Below are positions 1-13,600 of a stretch of DNA of 64,000 nt, piece after piece; within the stretch, counting starts at the first letter, position 1, and the number at the start of each line of letters is the position of its first letter. The DNA is from Telmatactis stephensoni (taxonomy: Eukaryota > Cnidaria > Anthozoa > Actiniaria > Isophelliidae), in the NCBI GenBank assembly GCA_029948255.1, contig JALIZF010001244.1, positions 124,001-188,000 on the forward strand. Direction: 5' to 3'. A program made the translations under genes and the position numbers. Below the pieces are notes generated by a model, which was given only the letters and a program-made list of their open reading frames with translations, made no database searches and was not told the DNA's origin.

Positions 1-215
1 ATACCACAAGCTGATTATATCTAAAATGTCCTTAACACCTAATGTACTCTTAACTATACTCGATAAAACGTGTCACACTTATTTTGGTTATTCCTAGTAG
101 TTACAGCATCGGTAACCGTCCATGCAGGTTCTCGGCCCAGTACACCTATCAGTACTCTTGACTTCGTTTTCTTTTATTCCATGAACCCATACAAGACAGA
201 TCGTTAAGCACTTGA

Positions 216-675
216 CTGAGCACATCAAAATCAGTAAAACTTTGGCTGTGAAGTTTGAAGGATATAAGTTGAAAAATCAAGGAGATACGAATTTTCAAAA
301 AACGAAATTTTGTACGAAAACACTTACAGTTATGCAAGATATACAAACAAATTTCGATTTTTGAAAATTCGTATCTCCTTGATTTTTCATCTTACATCCT
401 TCAAACTTCACTGATTTTGATATGCTCTTTCCAGCTATGGCAATTGTTTTTAAGTTTGGGAACTTTTGGAATTACATGAAAAAGTAGTTAGTATGAAATG
501 ACTAGTAATTCACAAAATACGTCATTTACACGTATATGATTACAGAATACGTCTTGATAACTGTCATATTCGGATTCAGCATGAAAAATTAGTTTAGAAT
601 AGTATATGTTACCAGCCTCTACCCCAAAATGCCTTCTGCACTTTTTGCGATCGACATTTTCAGTTTTGCGCCTAG
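216..675. repeat. Foldback (long inverted repeat) element, copy 1
   Basis: The left arm (about 216-345) and the right arm (about 346-480) are reverse complements around position 345. The right flank continues through CCAGCCTCTACCCCAAAATG to the GCGCAAAACTG-type end. It matches the larger copy at 19438-20105 and the more diverged copy at 48545-48880. It has no coding capacity, so it looks like a non-autonomous DNA element. Confidence 0.75.
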
Positions 676-1856
676 TCTAGTGCATCTATTAGAGTACAGA
701 TGCACGGAAAAGTGGAGTCTGCTGGAATCAATCAATTAATAATTCCAGTGACAAGCGCAAATAAGCAAAACTGAGAAATTCGATGGATTCTCATTTCTCA
801 AAAGGTAGCCCCAAAGAAGGCGATCTCTATTTCAAAATACTCACCCTACTTGTTGTTTAAAAACTTTTTTAGAAATCGTCTGAGCTAAGTGCCTCGCGTG
901 GCAGTTTCCTCACGCAGTTTCCTCACCTGTGCGGCGGGCTTTAAGGAGAAGCCGCGCACGACATGGCGTCAACTTCCTGTTACTAAAAATAACCTTAAGC
1001 GCCAACCACATCGCCCAGACATCAATTCAATACGTACCAGTTTCGCTCTTTTAGTATTATGGTCTCTTGACTAGGTATTGATTTTACAATATACCGTGCA
1101 AAATGTCATTGGGGCAGGCTTCAAGTGTTACGGAACTAGTCCGGGATCACTTTGACAACAACATTAAACCATACCTTTGTGTTTTTAAGAATTTGAATCT
1201 TTGTTCTTAAATCTCTTTTGTTAATCTTGCAACTTTTGGTTTTAGTCAAACACCTCTAGCGAGCAGCAACTGACAACTAATCTACACGACTTATTTTACA
1301 AGTATTTCTAGCAGTACGGGTAGAGCCATAACCCAAACAGGACTCTTGTGCCTGTGATTACTCTGTGATCTACTTGTAATAAACCTGTGGCAACACTTCA
1401 ACTAGCGTGGGAAGATCACCTGAACTGATAAACAGAATCCACAGTACAACTCATGTCTTCGAGTCCAGTTTGACTTATGAGCTCCACCAGCTGGGAACGT
1501 CAATCTTATTGATGTCCAACTATATCGATTCTACAAAAACTTGAGATCATTCGTGACTCTACAAATCTAAGACTAAGACAGAATATATGGTGCAATTGGA
1601 TCTGCCCATGCTAGGTCCAACAACTAGCCATAACAAACTGTTATTAAAAATCTACGTCACGAACGTCCCTTGTCAAAATATCTAGTAAACTACAAAATCA
1701 CTGAAAATATATAAATGCACACAGGTGCTGCTCAAGCAAAAGTTCTTGTTGATCAAAAGGTCGCCAGGTGAGCTAACTTTGGACTGATAAACTCAAATGA
1801 GGCAAGTAAACACGGACATATGCATGACAGGAAAATGAAATATATACAATAAAAAT

Positions 1857-2019
1857 ATCCACCAATATTTCTCAATATATGATACAAAAAACGGCGGTCG
1901 TGCTGTAATGTTGGTGAGCGGCTGTCGGACATAGATACCACCACCAATATTTCTCAATATATGATACAAAAAACGGCGGTCGTGCTGTAATGTTGGTGAG
2001 CGGCTGTCGGACATAGATA
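1857..2019. repeat. Tandem duplication, two units of about 80 bp
   Basis: The unit beginning CCACCAATATTTCTCAATAT and ending GTCGGACATAGAT occurs twice back to back (about 1858-1936 and 1942-2018), almost identical. The near identity suggests a recent duplication. No function is evident. Confidence 0.85.
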
Positions 2020-2381
2020 AGCCGGTCAGCGGTTTTCAAAAACGTTCGTTGGTACTTCGTTTGTCCTAATGTAAGTTAGGATTAGGTTAGGGTTAGGGCT
2101 AGTGTCAGGCTTAGTATTAATGGATAATATTTAAAACAAATTAAGTGCCTACCAAAACGTTTGTATTATGTAGTTTTGTGTAGCTTGATCTGTCATGCAT
2201 TTTAATGCATTTTAAATTGTCATTTAATGCATTTTAATTGTCATGCATTTTAATGCATTTTAAACTCTTAAAAAGAGTTTCACGAGGAACCACGTCCAAA
2301 TGTTGTCTTTTCTAGATAGTTATACTGATACGCACTTTAACTGAATTAAAATTATTATTTTTCCGTTTTGATTAATAACTA

Positions 2382-4581
2382 TTAAGGGTTACTGGTTTCT
2401 TTTGAAGCTTCTTGTGAACTTTCAGCAAAGTCTTCTCCTGACGGAGTTCCTGGCGATGTGTCTTCTAGCTCTTCGTTTCTTTCCAAAAAGTATCTCAGAA
2501 CAAGAAGCCTCATGAGTCGATTTCTCTAAAAAAGAATGAACTAATGATTAAAGTTGTCTAATAAACTTAGTATATGGTCTAGTGACATAATCACAAGCGG
2601 AAGCAACACACATAGACTCAGTATTACATATGTGTATAATTCTTGCGCGCTTGCACAAGTCGCTAATGAAAAGACAAGCACTGCAAACGAGTAGCATATT
2701 ACTGAGTATGTGTGTATGTTGCTTGTGCTTGCCAGCGTCCTGATTAGTGAAAGGACAAGCACTGCAAATGAGCAGTACATTACTGGGTCTGTGTATGTTG
2801 CTTGTGCTTATGCTTATGTCACTAGTGAAAAGACAAGCACTGCTACTGAGCAGTACATTACTGAGTCTGTGTATGTTTCTTGTGCTTATGCTTATGTTAC
2901 TAGTGAAGAGACAAGCACTGCAAATGAGCAGTACATTACTGGGTCTGTGTATGTTTCTTGTGCTCATGCTTAAATATGTTACTAGTGAAAAGACAAGCAC
3001 TGCAAATGAGCAGCACATTACTGAGTATATATATGTATATTGCTTGTACTTGTCGCGTCCTGACTAGTGAAAAGACAAGCACTGTATGTAAATGAGCAGC
3101 ACATTTACTGGGTCTGTGTATGTTTCTTGTGCTCATGCTTAATTATGTTACAAGCACTGCTAATGAGCATTACATTACTGAGACTTCGTTTGTTGTAAGC
3201 TGTCACTTATCCTTATTATGCTAGTCCTTACCCTGTCTTCGTTGTATTTATAAACAGCTTCGTTGAAATAAGGCATGGCACATGTCGTACACTAGATAAA
3301 TAATAAAACATTGATCGAATTTATTTCAACTCATGCACAATCTCCACTACTTTTGTTCAACCAGTTTTTGTGGTTACTGGTTTTGCTTTCAAAGTCAAAT
3401 GTGATCGAGTATGTAAGCGTGTGTGTGTGTGTAATTCGGATTTTTTCAACCAGTTGTCTGCGGATTTGTTTTATTTACTCATGCTGGGTTGTAAGGCCTC
3501 AACCACAAAAATCCAGAAAATTGTGAAAAGTGCCATTTTGCTTTCCGATTTGCTCTTTGCTTACTAAGGCCCCGTCAACACTCTTACATCTTGGATTGAA
3601 TATGGATACATTTCTTAAGTGTAGTTGCCTTGCGTCGGCACTAAAACGATGGAAAATGTTGCTCGTTTTCATCTAAAACGCATTCATAGGAAAACGTTTC
3701 CCAGAGTAGTGACATCAGAAAACAAATCCTTTCATATTAGTGTTATTACAAACGGAGATTTTCAAAGAAACCGATGTCAATCATATATCATGTGGACTCT
3801 GATTCGCTGTCCTTAATGTGAGAAATTCAATATGGCGGAGATTTGTCACCAGCCGCAGATAACAGTTGTAGCGATTTTTCGTAGCCTGTGTAACTGGCTT
3901 AACTGGCTCTAAGGAGGGAAAGGGACGGGAGGGGAAGGGGAAGGGGATTGGGGAGGAGGGAGAGGAAGGTTGAAACTCTTCATTCCTTTACCTTCCCCAC
4001 GCCTCCCCCCTTCGCAGGCTATGATTTTTCGCAGCGTATCAAATTGATCGATTTTCAATTCATCCACATTAGACAAGTGTGGAAAGAAGCCTTTTTGAAT
4101 ATGTAGCTTACCAGACTGTAAATGTATTTAATAGTCTCTTTTAATGGGATGAGATTGAACGGCGAAGAACAAACGCTTCCTCGATGAACGTACTGCATCA
4201 AGATTCGAGTTCGTGCGACCTTGAATTCGATGTCTTGATCTTCCTGATGAAAGGAAGTAAGTAGTCATAAAGTTACAATTTGCAATTGTGTGGAACAACT
4301 TAAAATGCTTCAGTGCCCACTCACACTGATCACCTTTCTTTTTCTGTTTTTTGTTATTCTCTATTTCCTATTTCCGTTTATACTTCAATTTTTTATATGA
4401 TTTTGTTGAAATTCCAACGATACTTAAATCAGTCATAATTGCCTAGTTCATGTCAAAAGTTAATGGCCTTAATGTATGATAATAATATTAATAACATATC
4501 ATTGACTGGTGTCCATGTGATAAAGATCAAATGCGCACCGTTCAATTCAAAATGATATAAAACAAACAAACAAACAAACAA

Positions 4582-4624
<43 letters not shown>

Positions 4625-7600
4625 AACAGTTTATTGAGTTCGTCACGTGACGAGTTTTTGTGTGCATTTACGTTTACTTAAGTCTTTTGTACCAGCGGGT
4701 CGACTTGAAGATCTTTCGTCCAGGCATGTAACTATTATATTCCCGTGACGAACTCAGCCAGGAACACAACCGCCCGAGTAAATGCACCCTAACCAACTGA
4801 TCTCCAGCATTTCAAGAGGCCAGGGTGAATATAACCCGTCTACTTACACTGACTTTCTGGAAGGTATTTGTTAGCATGGCAATAAGGGCATTCAGAGCAA
4901 CAAGCATGGCTGATACGACATATGCAGCAAACATGACTTGACCCGTTACTTCAATGACTTCAAAGCCACGCTCAGTTTTGAACACCGAAGGGTTGGTGTC
5001 GCCAAAGAGGGCCCAAAAGAGATGGCTAAAAGTGCCCTCAATCCTGACAAAGAAAGCAAATTTAAATTCATTCTACATGTAAAGACGTTTGAACTAAACT
5101 GTTGCCTTAAAGGCCCACCAAAATGCACGTACATACATACATACATACATCAACTTTATTTCAACACGATATTTGTTAAAGCTTGCGCTTATGGGGTCGT
5201 TGCAACGTTTACTGCACCTTATACAGTTACACCGTGTGTCACCCCCTGCAACAGTTGCAGGTTTAAGATCGAGTTCTGCTTCTGCTCCTAAGGCCTACTC
5301 CGGGACCATAAGTTACTTTAAAACGCCTTATAGAACGCCTTAAGGTAGTTCCGGACCCTTGCTACTGCGCATTTCCCGCGCGCATTCGAGCGCGCGCACT
5401 TTTATTAGAGAGCATTGGTATTACCGTGGGGAGTCTGGGCACTAGTAAGCGAGCGATTGAAAACGTAGAAACTCGAACTTTAGTAGAGAAAAATTATATT
5501 TTGTCATCCAAATATCGGAAAAACTTTAATCAAGAAATCTTGTACCTACACTATGTAATGTAGGTATTTAACCTAAATCTTTTGAATTTAGTGAATCGTA
5601 TCCATCGAAAAAGCCGGCGAGAAAATCGCTAAAATGGGTGATATTTGGTGTTCGTTTTCGGTGTGTTTTCTCTTTTGTGCTTTTCTAACTCTTGAAATAA
5701 TACGGTGACCCCCTGTTTTTTTCTTTTAATTCAAGAGAGTACATATCATTTTTTTGATTTAAAAAATAAAAATACAACTTCATTGATTGGATTGCCGTAA
5801 ATTTTCCACATTGTTACAGTCCGTACACGATTTCGGAGCGCGTAATTGGGTAGGAATTTGATTCTAGAATGCCCTTTTAATCATGTTTGCAACTCATCAA
5901 ACAATACATACGATTACAACTGCTAGATAAACCTCACATCTCTCTTTTGAGACGGTCAAGGCGTTTCTCGGAAAAATTTTGTTCGCATTCTTCTGACCAT
6001 ATAGATTACATACATTTTGCAAAAAATCGCGGAAAATCATTGAAAATACCACCTTTTACGACATCGTATAGCTCAGAAACCAATACGGTGACCCCCTCTT
6101 TTTTTCTCGGTTTTTGAATTGCCAAACAATTATCTTTACATGACAGGATTTTAAAGGAAATTCATTGATGAAATCTAAGACTCCGGAACTACCTTAAATT
6201 GCATTTTGCATTAAGTCGCAGGAAGAAATGGCGCTTAAGGACCCGGGATAGGCCTGCTCCTAATTTTGCAACGTTGCAAGCAACATTTCAGGGATGGACA
6301 CACGGTGCACTTTTGTTTTGGTTGGTCGTTCAACTTCTCAACTAGCGTGCTAGAACCACTACAGGACGTTCAACTGAAAAGTGAATAGAAAAACTTTGGA
6401 ATCACGTCTGAATTGACCAAGACTAAAGATAAGACTAAAGGCTTTATCCAGTCAGCTAATCATATCTTACAAATTCTGTAGTGATCTTGGCCGGGAGGGG
6501 AGGGAGGGGGAGGGTTGAAATAATTTGGTCAGGATGATCGGTATCAAAATTGGCGTGTTTCAGTGCTTTTTTTGCTCTTAAAAGTACCAATTGACGGAAT
6601 TGAAAAATGGCGTCCGATTTGAACTGTATTGTTCTGGACTGACTAGCCTCGTGCTCACGTGGAAACATAATAGCGTTTTCACGTATATGAGAGGCTAGTC
6701 AGTCCAGAACAATACAGTTATCCAAATTTGCCGCCATATTTCGATTCGGTGTATAAAACATACAAAATCTCAATCTGATGCCGATTTCTGTCAAAGTACC
6801 AGGGTCTGACCCTGAGTACCCGGCCTGAACGGTACCAAATCACGTGATGATGATCCCCGTCCAAAATATATGGGAGTACCCCTCTCCTCCTTAGTCTCCC
6901 TCGCAGCCGTGTTTAGCCTCGTCACGCAACGCTCCCTCGGAAAAACACGGCTGCTTTAACAAGCGCTACATTCCATTCCAATTGTATTAGTTGTCCAATC
7001 AGAAGATACATCAGCAAACGGTCCATTTCCCTTGTTCCGGAAATGAGTTTTATATCTGTCACACCACAAAGAGAGTAAACATTGCACTAACAAAAATAAG
7101 TTTCAAATTTTTCAATACGAAAATATATATACAGATAGAAGATCAGTAAAACTTTCTTCTTTGTATATTTCTCAAATGATACCAGATACGTCGAATGAAA
7201 CGAAGTGAAGTGTTTGTAAACTAGCTGTAGCCTGCGTAGCGGCCCTGGGGAGGGGAAGGGAGAGGGAAAAGGGGAAGGAGGGGAGGGGGAGAGGTACGCA
7301 GGCTAAACTAGCTGTTGTTTCGGGATCCGAGGTTAATCCAATTATTCTCCAAGTCAACGGAACGCTATATGTAGACCTTTTGGCGCGAATGACTACTTGA
7401 ATTTGAGAGTCAAGCTCTGATTGGTTAACGACTTGGAATGGAATGTAGCGCTCATTGAAGCAGCCGTGTTTTTCCGAGGGAGGGTTGCGTGACGAGGCTA
7501 AACACGGCTGCGAGGGAGACTATCTCCTCCTGGGAATCTTGACATTTATTAAACTCACGCTTCAAATTCGTGAGCCAGCGTTTTGTTTTGAGCAGTAGTT

Positions 7601-10580
7601 ATCTGGAATTCCTTTGTCATTAACAGTCTTGACAGTTTCCACATATTGGGAGTAAAGTTTTCTGAAGCCAATGCAAAAGGCAAAGTAGTTCAAGCTAAAG
7701 AGTACAAAGAACTTCAAAACATCTCCAACCATATTCATCAATGAAAGATGAAGCGGCCCAAACACGTAGCTCACCTGGAATTAACAGTAAACGTTTTAGA
7801 TTCGTTACTAAGGGGGTGTTCACATGGCACTAGGATCATCCTAGCAGGCAAATCATCCTACCTGCTATGCATTTACTGCATCCTATTTAGATGGAAATTT
7901 GTGTTCTCACTTCGGGTACTAGGATCATCCTAAACAGAATGCAGTAAATATATATAAGTGTAGCAGGTAAGATGATTCGCCTGCCAGGATGATCCTAGTG
8001 CTAGGATGATTAGATCCAGGAAAACCATCCAAAAATCAGATCTTTTGAAATCGTTGTTAGAATATTGGTGGGTCTGCAATTACATGCAAAGTGCGCTTTG
8101 CATGTTTTACTTTGCATGTTTTTTTGTTAACATTGCCTACTGAGTAGCAACTGAGTATTCCAAAGATATAACAACTGATTACTGATAAGCAGGGTCAACT
8201 TCAATAAAACTATTACAAGCATAACTTACCATTGCAGCTATTGTTTTAGCTGTCAAGAACAATAGCTGCACTTGCAAATTACACATGCAAAAGTTTTATT
8301 GAAACCATCTTAGCCCATCCTTCTGCAGGCATCTCTATTTTCTCTCTTTTGGGATTCCTGTGGGATTTTTGTTCGAGAAGTAAGGGGGACTGAGTATAGG
8401 AGAGGGGAAGAGAAGAAAAGCGAGATGTCATCCCCCCTTCCTTTCTCATACCTAACTAGTGCCTAGTCCCTTTCTATCAGCAACACAGGAAACCCAAGTT
8501 ACATAAAAATTCAAATTCTTAGATTACAGAGACGCCTGCGGATCGAGGAGGCTAAAATCACCCAAGGAGTCCATAATTTTACCTGGAAGTTAATGGATGC
8601 CTGGAAAACTGCTAACACCAAGGCTGTGGCGTAGAAACTGTGAGATAGTAATAACAGTGTCTGTGGTGCCATGTTGGTTTGCTTTAAAAAACTCAGCGTC
8701 AGCGTGACATCATCTTGATTTTTGGACAGCATCAGGAAACCCGAGAGCCACATGAATCCGGTGATGAAAAAGAGCAAGACAACCACTATTGTGACAAGGT
8801 GCCACCATTGTGAAATGTATCTTTGTTTTCCTTGGCGCATGGCTTGTTTTAGTTCTTCGACCAGCATTCCAAAAACCCATAACCCAACAAGGACATCTAC
8901 AAAAAAAAAAAAGATTTTTTTTTTCAAATTTCCTCATCAATTTATTAACTTGAAAATATGTCTAGCAAGAATATTCAACAACCCCCATGACACATACCAA
9001 TTGCTTCACTAAATTCCAGGTCTTGAATGAAAATTCGGCGAAATTTCATGATTGTGTGAATCCCGAATCCTCTGAAAATGCTATCTATTCTTAGTGAGTC
9101 TTTCGATATATTCGAATGGTCACAGCACGGCGCGGTCCGTTTCACATTCATACGAAATCTTCTCTAGACTGATCAAGTTTTACCGTCAACCACAGGGAAC
9201 CCGGCTTTATTCAGCTATATATCTGTATTTTATCGAAACGCAAATATTGGGATTCCTGTGGCATATGAGATCGTTTTGAAGTATCGTGTAACAGAGTTGT
9301 AATCAGATTATCGGGCGTTCTTTGAAACAGTAACTTGATAAGGGGATTATATTCGAATCAGTAACGCACTCAGTGTAGTAACAGTCAAAAATAGAGAAGG
9401 GTTGAAACACAGCGAGATTATCGTAACAACACCACCGCTACTTGCCCTGACCAGCTATTTTTAGGAAAGCAGCGGGGGATCTCGTTCGTAACACAATGTA
9501 ATAAGATCTTGTCAGCTAACTGTAACGGCTAAAACAATTTGAAAATTTGAAAAAAGACGCAAGTCCTCAATTCTGATAAGCACAGCAACGATGCTGGGGA
9601 ATAAATTTTACTAGTAGTGTTCTCTTTAGGGACACAATTATCCAAGAGATTTTAAAAATCATGTTTAGTCAAGCTGAAGAGGATTCCAATTTTGCGATAT
9701 GGTGAGTATAAATGGAACATTTTCTTTTTAAAGTTGACCTGATGTTTCTAATTATATAAAAGAGATATAAATTTTATTTCAGGCTCTTGAAAAACTTCAC
9801 ATGTAATATCCACTAAAACGTCACTAAACTGTCAAGTTCTATTGTTTTGTGGTTGACGTTCTACAGACACGCCTCGTTTTACAAGCTCACTGGTCAGGGC
9901 AAGTAGCGGTGAACATGAAACTAAAAGTCAGCGTTTCAAAATCACAGCGTAGCATAGAATCGATTCAGATTTCCACGACTTTGAACTTCCTGGCATAGAG
10001 TGTATTTATTGGACAATCATTTGGCGGTATTTCATCAATGAAAATATTCTCAAAGTATTTTAAGTAAGAGTTTTAATTCAGGCACTCAAGTTTTGTTTCA
10101 GCCCTTCTCTTCTTCTGATGGTTACTAGAGAATGCGTTACGAAAGTCAATATACTTAATCCCCTATCGGCTTACGAACTAGCAGTGTCAAACGGCTTTAT
10201 ATTACATGCTCATGTAATTTGCTGTAATAGGATGCTTACCGGATGTCGATCGTACATTAACGATCTCATGTCACAGGAATGCCGGCCAATGTTAGCATTT
10301 CGATAAAGTATAGAAATATAGCTGAATAAAGCCGGGTTCCCTGTGAGTACAATAGCGCCCGCATCCAAACGAAAACGATGGCCGTTTACAGCGGCATCAC
10401 ACAAACAACTTGATGCTAGTAAACGTATACATTTCTATGCGATTAGACTCGTCCACACGTAAACGTTTCAACTCGAAAACAATGTTAAACGCTATACTGA
10501 GCAGGCATTGAATGATATTGTGACGTCAGCGTTTTCGAAAGTATGCGTTTACGGGTGTCCACACGTAAACGCTTTTTAGT

Positions 10581-10618
<38 letters not shown>

Positions 10619-13600
10619 AATATGCGTTTACAGTGAGCATTTCAGGCGTTTTCGTGTGGACGGAAGGCCTAAACGCGCATAAAAAAGTATGCGTTTACAA
10701 ACGTAAAACAAACATAAACGCACACGTGTAGACGGGGTCTGAGTCTGCGTATGATCCTTCCACTCCGTTGCTCATGAAAACCAGCCCTAAGCGTAGGAAA
10801 ATAAACATGCATTTCAAATTCATCAGCACAAGCATGGGCGTAATTTAGTTTTACCTATGACGGATATTTTCAGTGACTCTGAATCAGAAACTTTGTCCCA
10901 AAGAGCAGCAATGATCATCAGCACCACAAACAAGACCGTGGATCCAAGATGGCTGATGTACTTCACCATGGGTACCTCAAGAACTCTTGTCAGAGCGTTC
11001 GTGGGAAGACATTGGTACATCAGCATAAGCAAAGGCATAAACAACCAATAGATAAATACCAATAGTCCATTGACGAGCAGGTTCTTTTGCTCTATTCCTC
11101 TTAGACCATGGTACATAACAGAATTCAGCATTACCTGGCTATATCGATGTGCAATGAACTACAAGAACAAGTTATATCAATGTTACCAAAGCCTGCCACA
11201 CATGTTGAGAAACTGTGTGAGGAAACTGCCACGCGAGGCACTTTTCTTACCGTGTGCTCTGTTTTGTTTGATATTTTTGGCCTCGTCGCGCGCGTAGTCA
11301 AAGATGCAACGTCTGCGGCGAGAAATCGTCTGAGCTAATTGCCTCGCGTGGCAGTTTCCTCACACCGTTTTTCAACGTGTGCGGCGGGCTTTAGCACTTT
11401 TCTCACCGTGTGCTCTTTTACCAGCTCAATTTTTGGCCTCGTGTAGCCAAAGATGCAACGTTTGCGGAGAGAAATCCTCTGAGCCACAGGCTTACCAATC
11501 TCTGCATGAGTGGAGGGAGTAGTGTGGGCTTCCTGTGTTATCTGAATGACCGTTAATTTGCTTATTGAACTACGGTCGAATTTCTCCTCTAGATTCTCTC
11601 TTTCCTTTGACTTTTTGTGTATTTTTTTCAATAATAATAAAGATCATGAGTTAAAGAAGAAGAAGAATGAAATGACCTCCCGAAAGTAGAAGGCCTAAAA
11701 CCGCTATTATTGATACTTTTAGGGCAAAATGCACAACACAAACCCATCTTTAACTCATGATCTTTATTATTATTGAAAAAAATACACAAAAAGTCAAAGG
11801 AAAGAGAGAATCTAGAGGAGAAATTCGACCGTAGTTCAATAAGCAAATTAACGGTCATTCAGATAACACAGGAAGCCCACACTACTCCCTCCACTCATGC
11901 AGAGATTGGTAAGCCTGTGCTCTGAGCTAAGTATCTCGCGTGGCAATTTCCTTACGCAGTTTCTCAACGTGTGCGGCGGTTTTAAAGTGTTAGAATTTCG
12001 TTGTTGGACTGATGTTATTGACCAAGGACATGAAGACAAGTTAGATAAACGGACCGTATGATAGTTAATCTCTTTCCCTCGTGAAAATAAAGACTGAGTT
12101 AATGAGCGTGAAACGACCTTGAGCCCGCCGCACACGTTGAGAAACGGTGTGAGGAAACTAACACGCGAGACGCTTAGCTCAGACGTGCGATACTACACTA
12201 AAAGACGTTACTAGTTCGAATAGTGCATCAGTATAACACAGCACGCGAGGTTGCAAGAAATAGCGGAGCGCGTCAGTCACGTCACAACTCAGACAAAAAA
12301 AAACATTTTTCATGTACTTGAGTCCGATTTTGGCAGTTTGTTTTTTTACTGACCAGTTTTTTTTTAATAAGCAACGTTTTCGTGTTCAGAGGAGGCAGCA
12401 TGGCCAAGTGGTCAGAGCGTTGGTCTCGCAATCCCAGGTTCGATTCCCGCTCTGGCCACTAGGTGAGACTGAATTTGTTCCGATTTCGAATAGTTCAAAT
12501 TCAGTTTCTCGGCCATGCTTGTAATATATATATTTTTATTTATTTTATTTATCTCCAAAGATGAAGAAAGGGCAGTCAGTCAGTCAGATAACAACACTTG
12601 CTGAGTTTGCATCATCACAACCCCAAGCGTGCTATATAGCGTATACCTATGGTCTTAAACACAAATGGACTTACTATCTTCGAACAATACCAGATATTGA
12701 GGAACTATTACAGCCACTAGAGTGCGCAATCACTAATGTATTGTTGCCTGTATTGATAGATCACAATTGTTCTGAGGCCGAAAGAAACCTACTAGCTCTA
12801 CCTGTGAGGTTGGGAGGCCTTGGTCTTGAAAATCCATGTCAAGCCGCAGCGAAAGAGTATCTATCTTCTAAAAGTGTAACATCACCGCTAGTTCAATGCA
12901 TTATTACTCAATCGTGCTCTCTTCCGGATCCTGATCAAGTACGAAAACTACAGCAGTCGTCACGCAAGGAAAAGAATGAGGTGTTAACGAGTAAAGCTGA
13001 GGTGGTCTACAGCTCTCTTCCATCGATTACACAAAGAGCAATCACACTTGCTAAAGAGAAAGGTGCTTCCAGCTGGCTCACTACAATACCAAATAAAGAG
13101 ATGGGCTTTGACCTCAACAAAAGAGAGTTTAAAGATGCTTTAAAGCTCAGGTACGATTGGCCCATTAATGACTGTCCATCAACTTGTGTATGCGGCGAGG
13201 CCTTTACAGTGGACCACGCGATGATTTGTAAACGCGGAGGGTTTATCATACAACGCCACAATGAGTTAAGAGACCTAGAAGCGGAGCTTCTTGATCTGGT
13301 TTGTACAGATGTCCAAATAGAGCCAGTCTTACAAGATATAACTGGAGAAGTTCTCCCTGCCGGAACGAATTTAGCTCGGGACGCACGACTTGACGTACAT
13401 GCTCGTGGACTATGGGAAAGACAGAAATCTACCTTCGTTGATGTACGCATTTGCCATCCTAACGCCAAATCATATCGTGAGATGACGCCAGATGAAATCT
13501 ACAACAAGCACGAGACTGAAAAGAAGCGAGCATATGAAAAGCGTGTCCTTGAAGTGGAACAAGCCTCGTTTACTCCATTGGTTTTCACAACTACAGGTGG

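Larger units (their letters stand above)
1..2381. other. Intergenic, repeat-bearing flank downstream of the TRPC gene
   Basis: No convincing coding exon is seen. The stretch contains a foldback element copy (about 216-675), a partial copy of the GCCCGCCGCACAC MITE (about 874-955), an 84-bp-scale direct duplication (1857-2019), a short TTAGGG-like run (about 2083-2102) and a TGCATTTTAA-rich patch (2192-2270). At 683-730 there is a sequence resembling, in reverse orientation, the unit of the minisatellite at 55076-55635. The short open frames here are best explained as chance. Confidence 0.6.

Noticed and set aside
889..1074. Small + strand frame starting MPRVAVSSRSF
   Set aside because: It begins in a partial MITE copy and has no family resemblance.
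2083..2105. Telomere repeat TTAGGG
   Set aside because: Only about two to three imperfect units; too short to mean a telomere or a fusion point.
5887..6117. 76-codon frame inside the TTAA MITE as a transposase remnant
   Set aside because: No DDE-like spacing or family motif, and the element is too short to encode a transposase.
12391..12465. A working tRNA gene
   Set aside because: Acceptor stem does not pair and the anticodon arm is incomplete; a SINE head fits better.
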